Virus record (IMG/VR): IMGVR_UViG_3300037261_000012
Span: 30,884 to 94,883 of that record
Direction: 5' to 3' (one strand)
DNA length: 64,000 nt
DNA from: a virus
In this document: positions 21,667 through 28,681 of the stretch, in pieces
How the letters are laid out: each line of letters starts with the position of its first letter
How positions within the stretch are numbered: the first letter of the stretch is position 1
Made by a program: the position numbers and the translations under genes
Notes under the pieces: model-generated
The model's database searches: none
What the model saw: the letters and a program-made list of their open reading frames with translations, nothing else
What the model was told of the DNA's origin: nothing

Positions 21667-22065
21667 TTGTAAGCCTTCTTATTTCGTCGTTCGAAGGCTG
21701 GAGTTGCTGAGATAGGTGTGCAAGAAGGCGGTTTGACTCCGCCCAGGTCCACCAGATGTGCATTGATTGGCTGAAGGGTTACCCAACAAGTCCAAAGGGA
21801 GATTAGTAAGCCTGTGTACACAGGACGAACATCCTAGAGGTCAGGTAAGCATGGCAAGGTCAATGTACATCTGATGGGCCTGTCCCGATTTCGATTGTGC
21901 ATCGACGGCAGTGAGGACAACACGACAAGGGCGTATCCCGATCACCAATACCCGCCAACGATAGCGAGTATTTTCCGGCACTGCGTCTCGCGGCGTAAGA
22001 CGGACGGGGTTCCCAGAACCTTGTAACCAAAGATGGGTGGTGATGCCTCGAAAGAGGACATCATC
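21667..22065 (+). ncRNA. ssrA: Circularly permuted (two-piece) tmRNA gene
   Basis: The 3' acceptor piece comes first: T-arm GGCGG-TTTGACT-CCGCC (21727-21743), acceptor strand CAGGTCC (21744-21750), A, CCA ending at 21754. After an intervening segment (21755-21875) the 5' strand GGGCCTG (21876-21882) pairs with CAGGTCC, including the G3-U70 wobble that marks alanine tRNAs and tmRNAs. The tag reading frame is 21954-21998: ANDSEYFPALRLAA then TAA, a typical tmRNA tag (AND start, LAA end). The precise outer ends (21667, 22065) are estimates. It would rescue stalled ribosomes, tagging products for proteolysis. Confidence 0.92.
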
Positions 22066-22166
22066 AGAAGTACAAATATAGGCTCACACCGGTAATGCGG
22101 GATTCAAAGCCCACCACTGGTGCCACCCTGAAGCCTTTAGTAAGGTTGCTTTGTATTTCTGATGAT

Positions 22167-22258
22167 GGAAAGTTGACCGAGTGGTAAGGTAGCGGTTTGC
22201 TAAACCGTAGTCGGCACATAATATGGCCGCACACGTTCGATCCGTGTACTTTCCGCCA
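22167..22258 (+). tRNA. tRNA-Ser(GCT)
   Basis: Acceptor GGAAAGT/ACTTTCC, anticodon GCT, long variable arm typical of serine tRNAs, T-loop TTCGATC, encoded CCA. Confidence 0.9.
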
Positions 22259-22435
22259 AGTATTATGTTGGTAGGTAGTAGATGATATGGGTGGTAGTGC
22301 CAAGTTGCCCTTACGATAAGCTACTGGTAGTCCAGCAAACCCGGTGCCTATGTGGGTGCCGGGAACATAAGATAAGGAAAGTGTAGCTCAATTTTTAATG
22401 GAGTGAATCAATATTCTAAATTTGGAAAGAAATAT
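22259..22435 (+). other. Gap in the tRNA cluster without a recognisable gene
   Basis: 177 bases between the two serine tRNAs. It contains a CCCGG...CCGGG hairpin near 22339-22362 and a GTAGCTCAATTTTTAATGGAG segment near 22384 that resembles a D-arm of a decayed tRNA. No complete RNA gene can be supported. Confidence 0.4.
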
Positions 22436-22520
22436 GGAGGATAGCGTCAGAGGGGACAAACAGACTTGAAATCTGTCGCCATCCGAAAGGTTGAGAGTTC
22501 GACTCTTTTATCCTCCACCA
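22436..22520 (+). tRNA. tRNA-Ser(TGA)
   Basis: Acceptor GGAGGAT/ATCCTCC, anticodon TGA in loop CTTGAAA, variable arm CGCCATCCGAAAGGTTG, T-loop TTCGACT, encoded CCA. Confidence 0.9.
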
Positions 22521-22528
22521 TGAACGAT

Positions 22529-22604
22529 GGTGACTGCAATGTGCTGGAGCGCAGGTTGGGCTGTGAACCCGACAGTTTGGGTTCAATTCCCAACAGCCAC
22601 CCCA
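22529..22604 (+). tRNA. tRNA-His(GTG)
   Basis: G-1 opposite C73 as required for histidine tRNAs, acceptor GTGACTG/CAGCCAC with one mismatch, anticodon GTG in loop CTGTGAA, T-loop TTCAATT, encoded CCA. Confidence 0.87.
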
Positions 22605-22611
22605 GGAACAC

Positions 22612-22686
22612 GGCTCTGTAGCTGAGACATGATTAGCGCGACTTTGAAAAGGTCGAGAGATTGGACGGTACCAATCGGAGCCACCA
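22612..22686 (+). tRNA. tRNA-Phe(GAA) with abnormal T-arm
   Basis: Acceptor GGCTCTG/CGGAGCC, anticodon GAA in loop TTGAAAA, encoded CCA. The T-arm reads ATTGG-ACGGTA-CCAAT, a six-base loop without the TTCRA motif. Confidence 0.8.
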
Positions 22687-22694
22687 AGTATTAA

Positions 22695-22765
22695 GCGGGT
22701 GTCATTGTGGAATGTAATGGCCTTCCAAGCCAGGAAAGTAGGTTCGACACCTATCACCCGCTCCA
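22695..22765 (+). tRNA. tRNA-Gly(TCC)
   Basis: Acceptor GCGGGTG/CACCCGC, anticodon TCC in loop CTTCCAA, T-loop TTCGACA, encoded CCA. Confidence 0.88.
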
Positions 22766-22784
22766 GTATTAGCAGTAGAATTAC

Positions 22785-22858
22785 GGGTTGGTAGCTCAAT
22801 GGTAGAGCATCGGTCTCCAAAACCGAGGACTGAGGATCGTAACCTTACCGGCCTGCCA
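22785..22858 (+). tRNA. tRNA-Trp(CCA) with ATCGTAA T-loop
   Basis: Acceptor GGGTTGG/CCGGCCT with G-U pairs, anticodon CCA in loop CTCCAAA, encoded CCA. The T-loop is ATCGTAA instead of TTCRANN, exchanging the usual T54-A58 pair for A54-T58. Confidence 0.82.
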
Positions 22859-22865
22859 AGTATTA

Positions 22866-22940
22866 CTGGGTGTAGCGCAGCCTGGTCAGCGTTTCCGGCC
22901 TGGAACCGGAAGGTCGTTGGTTCGAATCCAACCACCCAGA
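22866..22940 (+). tRNA. tRNA-Pro(TGG), CCA end not encoded
   Basis: Acceptor CTGGGTG/CACCCAG, anticodon TGG in loop CCTGGAA, T-loop TTCGAAT. Unlike the others in the cluster, CAC follows the discriminator base, so CCA must be added by the host enzyme. Confidence 0.88.
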
Positions 22941-23062
22941 CACGACCGAAATCAGACTCTCAATGGAGAAGTCGATGAAGAAGCAATTGCAGTTAGGCAT
23001 GAGAAGTATTTGCGTAATGGTAACTAAACAGCATTTTGTGATGTTCAACGCACGGAGGAAGT

Positions 23063-23473
23063 ATGAAAAGTACAGCAGTAGCAGAGTGGTCTTTCCCTAC
23101 TGAGGTGAACCACCCTAAGAAAATAGCCGCAGCAATGGAGGCTGCGGTCAAGCATAGCCAAAAAATAGAGAGGAAGTATCTGGAGGAAGGGTGGGCAAAA
23201 GCTCATGGTCTTCAGTATGTCCATCTGCGTGGATATGATATTTTTGGTAAACTGTGCTCAAATGGTGGATTGACCATAGCTTATGTAAAGCCCAAGCACG
23301 ATTACCAGAATGTGGTACTTATTTCCACCGGCTTGTGCAATCCAATTGACTCGTTCTACAAGGAAGATGGGCGTTTCTATGCCGCCAGGGAATTTGCATC
23401 TGGACATTACATAAAGGTGCGTGTTCCTGGTGGTTACGGGGTGGCAGAATATCTGATGCTCATGTTCGATTGA
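23063..23473 (+). CDS. Hypothetical protein, 136 aa, inside the tRNA cluster
   Basis: ATG follows CGGAGGAAGT. Mixed alpha/beta soluble protein with an aromatic-rich centre (YVHLRGYDIFGKL). No family recognised. It is the only protein gene between tRNAs, which suggests separate acquisition. Confidence 0.65.
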   Translation: MKSTAVAEWSFPTEVNHPKKIAAAMEAAVKHSQKIERKYLEEGWAKAHGLQYVHLRGYDIFGKLCSNGGLTIAYVKPKHDYQNVVLISTGLCNPIDSFYKEDGRFYAAREFASGHYIKVRVPGGYGVAEYLMLMFD

Positions 23474-23564
23474 TGGTCGAACAGTCGGTGAATCTGATTC
23501 ATTTACTGGAACTCCATTTGGAACCTGCCGATTATAAGCGTTTCCCCGGCCGGTCGCGGCACCA

Positions 23565-23641
23565 AGGCAGTGTAGCTCAGTTGGTAGAGCAAGAGCCTTC
23601 TAAGCTCTGTGTCGAAGGTTCGATTCCTTCACTGGCTACCA
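23565..23641 (+). tRNA. tRNA-Arg(TCT)
   Basis: Anticodon TCT in loop CTTCTAA, D-arm GCTC...GAGC, T-loop TTCGATT, encoded CCA. The acceptor AGGCAGT/ACTGGCT has one G-G mismatch, so function could be impaired. Confidence 0.8.
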
Positions 23642-23649
23642 GATTAAAT

Positions 23650-23724
23650 GGGCCGGTAACTCACTGGTGAGAGTTTCGTCCTCATAAGGCGAGAGGGGTG
23701 GATCGTAACCACCACGGCCCACCA
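23650..23724 (+). tRNA. tRNA with CAT anticodon (Met or Ile2), ATCGTAA T-loop
   Basis: Acceptor GGGCCGG/ACGGCCC (last pair mismatched), anticodon CAT in loop CTCATAA, encoded CCA. The T-arm GGTGG-ATCGTAA-CCACC has the same swapped T-loop as tRNA-Trp. One of the two CAT tRNAs in the window is likely an isoleucine tRNA for AUA. Confidence 0.8.
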
Positions 23725-23746
23725 AGGTAAATAGTGAAGAAAGTGC

Positions 23747-23775
23747 TTGACAGATCGGGTGAATTGTGGGAAACT
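23747..23775 (+). promoter_or_regulatory. Class 1 promoter P12
   Basis: TTGACA, 17-bp spacer ending AATTGTGG, -10 GAAACT at 23770-23775. Leader carries a hairpin repeat (23788-23799). Confidence 0.86.
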
Positions 23776-23787
23776 CCTCTATGAAGT

Positions 23788-23799
23788 GCAATCAATTGC
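23788..23799 (+). repeat. Hairpin repeat copy 12
   Basis: In the P12 leader. Confidence 0.9.
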
Positions 23800-23822
23800 A
23801 GTGCTAACCAAAGGAGTGGAAG

Positions 23823-23921
23823 ATGAAGATTGTGTTTGGTAATATCCCGCCGAGAACAAAACTTCTAAGATTAACTGAGGTTGGTGAAGTTGTTATGCGT
23901 ACAGGGGTTGGATGCACATAA
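23823..23921 (+). CDS. Small protein, 32 aa
   Basis: ATG follows AAGGAGTGGAAG after P12, so it is the first translated frame of the transcript. MKIVFGNIPPRTKLLRLTEVG... No family; may be a leader peptide or a truncated gene. Confidence 0.45.
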   Translation: MKIVFGNIPPRTKLLRLTEVGEVVMRTGVGCT

Positions 23922-23960
23922 TCTAAATCTTTTAGTATTGGATGTCAAGGAGACATCATA

Positions 23961-24131
23961 ATGCGGGCAGTAGCATGTGATGTTACACGAAAAGCCATTG
24001 AAAGAACTCGCAGTGAACCATGGCGAGATACCTACGTTGTTAATCTTAAGACCGGCAGCGCCTGGTTTGCTGATGGCAACGAACAAGTCATTCCGATGAA
24101 AGCAGTCCTGGGCGTGGAGAAAGACCAGTGA
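23961..24131 (+). CDS. Hypothetical protein, 56 aa
   Basis: ATG follows AAGGAGACATCATA. Small soluble protein (MRAVACDVTRKAIERTRSEPWRD...). GTGA overlap with the phosphatase-like gene implies coupling. Unknown. Confidence 0.55.
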   Translation: MRAVACDVTRKAIERTRSEPWRDTYVVNLKTGSAWFADGNEQVIPMKAVLGVEKDQ

Positions 24132-24628
24132 AAGTAGGACTAGGTACACTAAAAATGCCTCTTTGGTTTGGGCGCTATGCTGTCGTTACTGGTGGCCCGT
24201 ACTACGACTGCCCGCGCTATATGTTTGGCGTGAAGATGGCGGAAGAAATACGTGCGCCCAATCAAGTGAGTGTGCCTACTAGGGACTTTGGTGTGCCGAA
24301 GACCTCTGCCCTTGACAATGGAGTAAAGTTGACCGTGCAAGCGGTATTGTCGGGGCAGCAGGTCTACGTTGGCTGCATGGGGGGTAAAGGAAGAACTGGA
24401 TTGTTCTTAGCTGTGTTGGCCAAAGCTTTTGGGGTAAAGAACCCAGTTGAATATGTCAGAAAGCATTACTATGAACACGCGGTGGAAACCAAAGAACAGT
24501 ATGCTTTCGTCACCCACTATCAAGTGCCACGCCAGGTGCTTCTGAGTATCAGCCTGAGCAAGTGCCTGTCGTTCATGCGCCCAAAGAACATAACTTCCAC
24601 TATCAATCACAATGATGATTGGAAATAG
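24128..24628 (+). CDS. CX5R dual-specificity-phosphatase-like protein 1
   Basis: 166 aa, GTG start in a GTGA overlap. VYVGCMGGKGRTGLFLAVLAKAFG holds the CX5R P-loop of tyrosine and dual-specificity phosphatases (nucleophilic Cys, Arg, then TG), followed by a helix and the YVRKHYYEHAVET segment. It is paralogous to the protein at 25948, which shares the P-loop and YVRK-YxxHAVE. The substrate could be phosphoprotein, phosphorylated RNA or a nucleotide. Confidence 0.72.
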   Translation: MKVGLGTLKMPLWFGRYAVVTGGPYYDCPRYMFGVKMAEEIRAPNQVSVPTRDFGVPKTSALDNGVKLTVQAVLSGQQVYVGCMGGKGRTGLFLAVLAKAFGVKNPVEYVRKHYYEHAVETKEQYAFVTHYQVPRQVLLSISLSKCLSFMRPKNITSTINHNDDWK

Positions 24629-24640
24629 TTGCGAAAGTGC

Positions 24641-24669
24641 TTGACAGACGGGCCTGATTGTGGGAAACT
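24641..24669 (+). promoter_or_regulatory. Class 1 promoter P13
   Basis: TTGACA, 17-bp spacer ending ATTGTGG, -10 GAAACT at 24664-24669, preceded by AAATAGTTGCGAAAGTGC. Confidence 0.86.
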
Positions 24670-24702
24670 GTCTTATGGTTATTTCAATACAATGGAGTGT
24701 TA

Positions 24703-25740
24703 GTGAAATACCTTCCTAAGAATACTAGGGCGTACTTCCAGGCAGCACCGCAATATGCGTTGCATAACCTCGCTGAAGTGCCCTGTTCTACCTTAGCGTT
24801 AGCTACCAGGAAATACCGTGGTGACACTAAAACAAAACCATCACCATTGCCTGATTGTGAGGCTGTGAATTTCTATGCCCTCAATCATTGCGCTGCCTTG
24901 GTAAGGAAGATGTTCACGATGAATGAGGTTCTCCCATCTTGGGCAGAAAACGTGATGACCAACTACCAGATAGAACTGGTAGAGCAAGCAGAGCGACTTA
25001 CCCATTACATCATTTGTGTAATAGTGCGGGAGGCTCGTCATTGGCACTCACCATCAATTAGTCTTTCAAAAGCCGTGGCCACCAAATTTGGCCAGCCGGT
25101 GTTGGACTTCCTGAACTTGAATCGCTCATCTACTGAGACTGCGTCGGTCAATAATTATATGAACAATCCCCCTGATACCACGCTGATAAAGCTGGTGGGG
25201 GGGTTGGCCCACATTTATGACTTTGGACAATGGAGTGGTGGGTATGGTGGTAAAGCATGGGGCATGATAGCCAAGACTCTACTTTCAGTGTTGGAGGGCA
25301 AAACAACTATAGAAATGATGGTGGACACTGCCTACACCTTGGCGCACAACAATGGCCCGATGTTCAACAAAGGGATGTTGTACCAGAATTACAATGGTAA
25401 GTACTTTATCATGATACTGGATGTTCAGCGTAGTGGCCAAATACCTGAATTGATGCTGGAGAAAGGTGAGGTTGGCTTCGAGTACAATCCTTCAGTGGTG
25501 AATGTGATCAAGGAAGTGAAAGCTGCTGTGCCTGGAGCATTTGGAACTTACGTTGACTGGTTCAAAGTCACAGCCCTTGGTGCCGTTGGACATTATGGCC
25601 CGCAGCAAGCTAATCAACAGAAAAAGCATCCGAAGGAAGTTGAATTCCCCAAGTTCCTTGGCCAGAAAGCCAAGAACATCGGAGAATGGGATGTATTCCC
25701 TGGTCAGTCCGTGCAGGTCTTCGAAAGGGTGAAAGCATGA
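24703..25740 (+). CDS. Hypothetical protein, 345 aa
   Basis: GTG 24703 follows AATGGAGTGTTA; the frame from 24658 starts inside the promoter and is rejected. Soluble protein with helical N-terminal and glycine-rich central segments (LAHIYDFGQWSGGYGGKAWGMIAKTLLSVLEG). No motif recognised. It is first in a transcript with the broken small gene at 25737 and a phosphatase-like gene. Confidence 0.62.
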   Translation: MKYLPKNTRAYFQAAPQYALHNLAEVPCSTLALATRKYRGDTKTKPSPLPDCEAVNFYALNHCAALVRKMFTMNEVLPSWAENVMTNYQIELVEQAERLTHYIICVIVREARHWHSPSISLSKAVATKFGQPVLDFLNLNRSSTETASVNNYMNNPPDTTLIKLVGGLAHIYDFGQWSGGYGGKAWGMIAKTLLSVLEGKTTIEMMVDTAYTLAHNNGPMFNKGMLYQNYNGKYFIMILDVQRSGQIPELMLEKGEVGFEYNPSVVNVIKEVKAAVPGAFGTYVDWFKVTALGAVGHYGPQQANQQKKHPKEVEFPKFLGQKAKNIGEWDVFPGQSVQVFERVKA

Positions 25741-25951
25741 ACACTCAATTTATTGGGTTAGGATCAGAGGCGGAGATGGTGAGTTTACGTGGTCTGCCAA
25801 AGATCAAGAGGATGTGTACTTCCCATTTTCAGTTATTGGTAGTGACGAGTGTTTCGAGGAGGGGGTTAATGATGACCAACTTGAAGTGTTGGCCGGGCCT
25901 TTCAATGAAACTCAAATTTTTGCAATGTTGCCTGAGGGTGGAATGTCATGA
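25737..25951 (+). pseudogene. Frameshifted paralogue of the 2465 gene
   Basis: ATG 25737 reads MNTQF and then leaves frame. Adding one T to the TTT run at 25749-25751 gives MNTQFYWVRIRGGDGEFTW followed by SAKDQED, VIGSDE and EVLAGPF, ending at TGA 25949-25951, which overlaps the next ATG. The restored ~71-aa protein aligns along its length with the 60-aa protein at 2465. One base is therefore missing, by mutation or sequencing error. Confidence 0.65.
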
Positions 25952-26733
25952 GCAAGAAGCAGTATGAATTGAGTCAGGAAGACCAGTTCTTCCATGACAT
26001 GTTTATGAAGGAAAAGGCCGATAAAGGACGACCAGACGACCTTAGCCCTACAAATTGGACTGCCCAGGATAAGAAATGCGCGCATTCACATCCGGCACTG
26101 AAGATAGTCGTTGGGGACAAAACCTACGAAATATACGGTGGTGCCTGCGGAAGTCCGATACACAAATGCGACATCTATATAGGGCTGGACAGATACAGTA
26201 TGGAGTACCATACCAAGCAGTACCCATGGCAGGACAAGGAAGTTACTACGGAAATAGACATACTATATCCTATTACTGATATGTCTCCGCCAAGTGATTC
26301 GGCGAATTTCAAGCTGATGGTAGCCTGGATTTGCAATCAATTGCAGTCTGAAAAGAAAATCCACATCGGTTGTATAGGTGGGCATGGAAGAACTGGTACA
26401 GTGTTGGCGGCGGTGGTAGCCAATATGATGGGTGGAGAAGGAGCCATCCAGTATGTACGGAAGAACTACTGCGATCATGCAGTGGAGTCGGCTAGTCAAG
26501 TGAGTTTCCTGATGAAGCACTTCGGGTGCTCCAAGGCAGTTGGGTACAAAGAGCACGGTGGCCTTGGATTCGTGAAAGATTGGGGTTCGGCCATGAAGGG
26601 CAGCCAGTGGGTGTCCCAACCTCATCAAAAGGAAGGCCAAACCCAAATCTATAAAAGCAGCAAAGCAAAGACCAGTTTTTCTGGGGCCAAGAGGTCGTTC
26701 TCAAACGTAACCAGCCTGCGATCAATTTGGTAA
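25948..26733 (+). CDS. CX5R dual-specificity-phosphatase-like protein 2
   Basis: 261 aa. HIGCIGGHGRTGTVLAAVVANMMGG is the CX5R P-loop, followed by YVRKNYCDHAVES as in the paralogue at 24128. An N-terminal ~110-residue part contains clustered Cys and His (KKCAHSHPALK, GGACGSPIHKCDIYIG) that may bind metal. The C-terminus is basic and low-complexity. A hairpin repeat is in frame at 26333-26344, read CNQLQS. Confidence 0.7.
   Translation: MSKKQYELSQEDQFFHDMFMKEKADKGRPDDLSPTNWTAQDKKCAHSHPALKIVVGDKTYEIYGGACGSPIHKCDIYIGLDRYSMEYHTKQYPWQDKEVTTEIDILYPITDMSPPSDSANFKLMVAWICNQLQSEKKIHIGCIGGHGRTGTVLAAVVANMMGGEGAIQYVRKNYCDHAVESASQVSFLMKHFGCSKAVGYKEHGGLGFVKDWGSAMKGSQWVSQPHQKEGQTQIYKSSKAKTSFSGAKRSFSNVTSLRSIW
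26333..26344 (+). repeat. Hairpin repeat copy 13
   Basis: In frame in the 25948 gene (CNQLQS). Confidence 0.9.
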
Positions 26734-26750
26734 AATAGATGCGAAAGTGC

Positions 26751-26779
26751 TTGACAGATCTCCGGAATTGCGGTAAATT
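26751..26779 (+). promoter_or_regulatory. Class 1 promoter P14
   Basis: TTGACA, 17-bp spacer ending AATTGCGG, -10 TAAATT at 26774-26779. The last class 1 promoter in the window; later units use class 2. Confidence 0.86.
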
Positions 26780-26811
26780 GACTTATGAGTTCAAACGTCA
26801 ATGGAGTGACT

Positions 26812-27657
26812 ATGCCAATGAGTATCACCATGTTGGGTAAAGACGAATTCTTTCACAAAGTATTATCCCCAGAAGGTTTCATGATGTATGGGCATCTTCT
26901 GGCTGATGGAGTAAAGTTCACAACTGAACTCTACACAATCAAGGCCGAGAAGGGAGTAAAAGGCTGGCAGGTTAATCTGCCGGTAGTGGTTACTACCTTG
27001 TTAAAAACTACCGCTTCTGCTCAATCTGAGTTGGCTTGCAACATGGTCAACGAGTTTGTGAGCAAGCTGTACCAGGTGGTGTTGCCGGAAGTCACCAAGC
27101 CTCAAGAGCCTACTATTCATGAGGCCCCTATTAAGACAGCAGCAGAATTCTTTGAAAAAGCTGAAGATATTAAGAAAGAGGCTTCAGAAATAGAAGTGAG
27201 CTTGGGAGAGTTGCTGAAGAAAAAGCTGGCTGACGCTAAGACTGTGGCCCCAATACCTGATCCTGTGCCAGTGCCTCCAAAAGCCAAGATTCTTTCAGAT
27301 GGGAAAATTAAAGCTGGAGTGATCCCTCTGTGTGATGCTGAAGTTGTAGGCCAGAAAGTGCGCGGCACTAGCAATGGGAGTGTGTACATCGCCGTGGCGG
27401 TTAATCCCCGTGTGAAGCTGGCCGCCAGAGTCAAAGGATCATCCATCAGCCTCCGTGTGGAATGTAAGGATGGAGTTACTGAAAAAGAAATGGATGCAAT
27501 CAAGGGTCTGTTGCAGTGGCATGGGAACTATGGTTCTACTCACTTCGAAGCCGGTAACATACCGGTACAACGGGTGCTAGGTGCCGCAATCTACGGCATG
27601 GGTGTTCAATTTGATGATGTGATCAAAGCAGGGGAGGCACTTCAGAGTGGAATTTAA
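26812..27657 (+). CDS. Hypothetical protein, 281 aa
   Basis: ATG 26812 follows AATGGAGTGACT; ATG 26785 is too close to the -10 of P14 to be on the transcript. N-terminal ~95 residues and C-terminal ~110 residues look globular, joined by a charged and Pro-rich linker (PIPDPVPVPPKAK). No family recognised. Heads the operon leading to the DNA polymerase. Confidence 0.62.
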   Translation: MPMSITMLGKDEFFHKVLSPEGFMMYGHLLADGVKFTTELYTIKAEKGVKGWQVNLPVVVTTLLKTTASAQSELACNMVNEFVSKLYQVVLPEVTKPQEPTIHEAPIKTAAEFFEKAEDIKKEASEIEVSLGELLKKKLADAKTVAPIPDPVPVPPKAKILSDGKIKAGVIPLCDAEVVGQKVRGTSNGSVYIAVAVNPRVKLAARVKGSSISLRVECKDGVTEKEMDAIKGLLQWHGNYGSTHFEAGNIPVQRVLGAAIYGMGVQFDDVIKAGEALQSGI

Positions 27658-27667
27658 GGAGGTAAAG

Positions 27668-27814
27668 GTGGGGTGCTTATTCTATGACCCCATCTCCCAG
27701 GAGACCTTCAAGAAGGTCAATAAAAAAGAAGCTGTAATGGTTTCTGGTGAAGGTGATGGAGTAACAGGTGATGAGTTTGAGCCTGATGAACAGGTATTAA
27801 TCAATGGACGCTAA
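27668..27814 (+). CDS. Small acidic protein, 48 aa
   Basis: GTG start with a good GGAGG at 27658-27662. VGCLFYDPISQETFKKVNKKEA then an acidic tail. Overlaps the next gene by 11 bases. Unknown. Confidence 0.5.
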   Translation: MGCLFYDPISQETFKKVNKKEAVMVSGEGDGVTGDEFEPDEQVLINGR

Positions 27815-28046
27815 CTCCAAGGAGGGGCAACTGCTTACTATGACCCTGGCTGAAGCCAAGATAGGCAAGGAAGTAAAAATTGGTATGCAGAGTTTCGCAC
27901 CAAGGCTTTCACCAGAGAGGTGTCAAGCCATACTCACTAGTATCAGTGATAGACTGTGGTGTTTCACTATCTACTGGTTCTCCTTGAGAGTGGCTGAAGT
28001 GAGTATCGAGCGCCGCAAAAACGAATATATCTTTGAGGAACTATAG
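27804..28046 (+). CDS. Hypothetical protein, 80 aa
   Basis: ATG follows the end of the preceding gene. Alpha/beta protein with no recognised domain. Directly abuts the next ATG. Confidence 0.55.
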   Translation: MDANSKEGQLLTMTLAEAKIGKEVKIGMQSFAPRLSPERCQAILTSISDRLWCFTIYWFSLRVAEVSIERRKNEYIFEEL

Positions 28047-28253
28047 ATGAATTTCAATGTGTTTGTTGCTATAGCTGTGGTAGCTGATAGTAAAGAGGCC
28101 GCAGAGAATATTGTTGCTTGTATGCTTTCCAAAGAAATTGGCACTGTGATTATAGGTCATACTACTGAAGACATAGAGGAGTTCGATTCAGTGCAATCAA
28201 TTGCAGTAAACCAACGACCATGGCAGGATGCAGTTCGTAGAGGGGAGTACTAA
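28047..28253 (+). CDS. Hypothetical protein, 68 aa
   Basis: Begins immediately after the previous stop. Acidic, small alpha/beta protein. A hairpin repeat is in frame at 28193-28204 (VQSIAV). TAATG coupling to the next gene. Confidence 0.6.
   Translation: MNFNVFVAIAVVADSKEAAENIVACMLSKEIGTVIIGHTTEDIEEFDSVQSIAVNQRPWQDAVRRGEY
28193..28204 (+). repeat. Hairpin repeat copy 14
   Basis: In frame in the 28047 gene (VQSIAV). Confidence 0.9.
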
Positions 28254-28681
28254 TGCCCACTCAATTACTTTACCTAGCCGCTGACACCTTAGGTATGCCC
28301 CTGCATGAGGTGGAAGATCATCTCATTCGCGGGGCCAGAACACATGAACTAAAGCTGGGGTTTTGGAAAATTCATGTGGATACTCTGGCCTGCTCAGATG
28401 AATTGAATACCCAAGAGGTGGGCATGGTGTGCCGCCTGAAGGGTGATGTCTGGATGTATCTGATAGTTCATGCTGATGGTACAGCAGCAGGACACCTGTT
28501 CGACGGTGGCACTTTGCAATTGAAATCAAAGGATGTAGCCAAGTTCGGCATGGGTTCTATCAAGGCTACCTTGAAAAAGATCAAGCCTCTGACTAAGGCA
28601 GTGTTATCATACAACCCTGCCCCAGGAAAAGAGAAATGGGAGGAGTGTGATGTCCCTGGTAATTTGGAGTACCAAGCCTGA
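28253..28681 (+). CDS. Hypothetical protein, 142 aa, upstream of DNA polymerase
   Basis: Starts in a TAATG overlap and overlaps the polymerase gene by ~30 bases, implying translational coupling. N-terminal helix (AADTLGMPLHEVEDHLIRGA), then beta-rich. No recognised family. Confidence 0.62.
   Translation: MPTQLLYLAADTLGMPLHEVEDHLIRGARTHELKLGFWKIHVDTLACSDELNTQEVGMVCRLKGDVWMYLIVHADGTAAGHLFDGGTLQLKSKDVAKFGMGSIKATLKKIKPLTKAVLSYNPAPGKEKWEECDVPGNLEYQA

Noticed and set aside
22259-22435. An additional tRNA in the gap
   Set aside because: Only a partial D-arm-like segment can be made out; no acceptor, anticodon and T-arm combination fits.
21255-22935. Antisense open frames across the tRNA and tmRNA region
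   Set aside because: They run opposite to every other gene, lack ribosome binding sites and coincide with structured RNA genes.
23474-23565. A small protein gene before tRNA-Arg
   Set aside because: The open frame runs through the tRNA and has no ribosome binding site.
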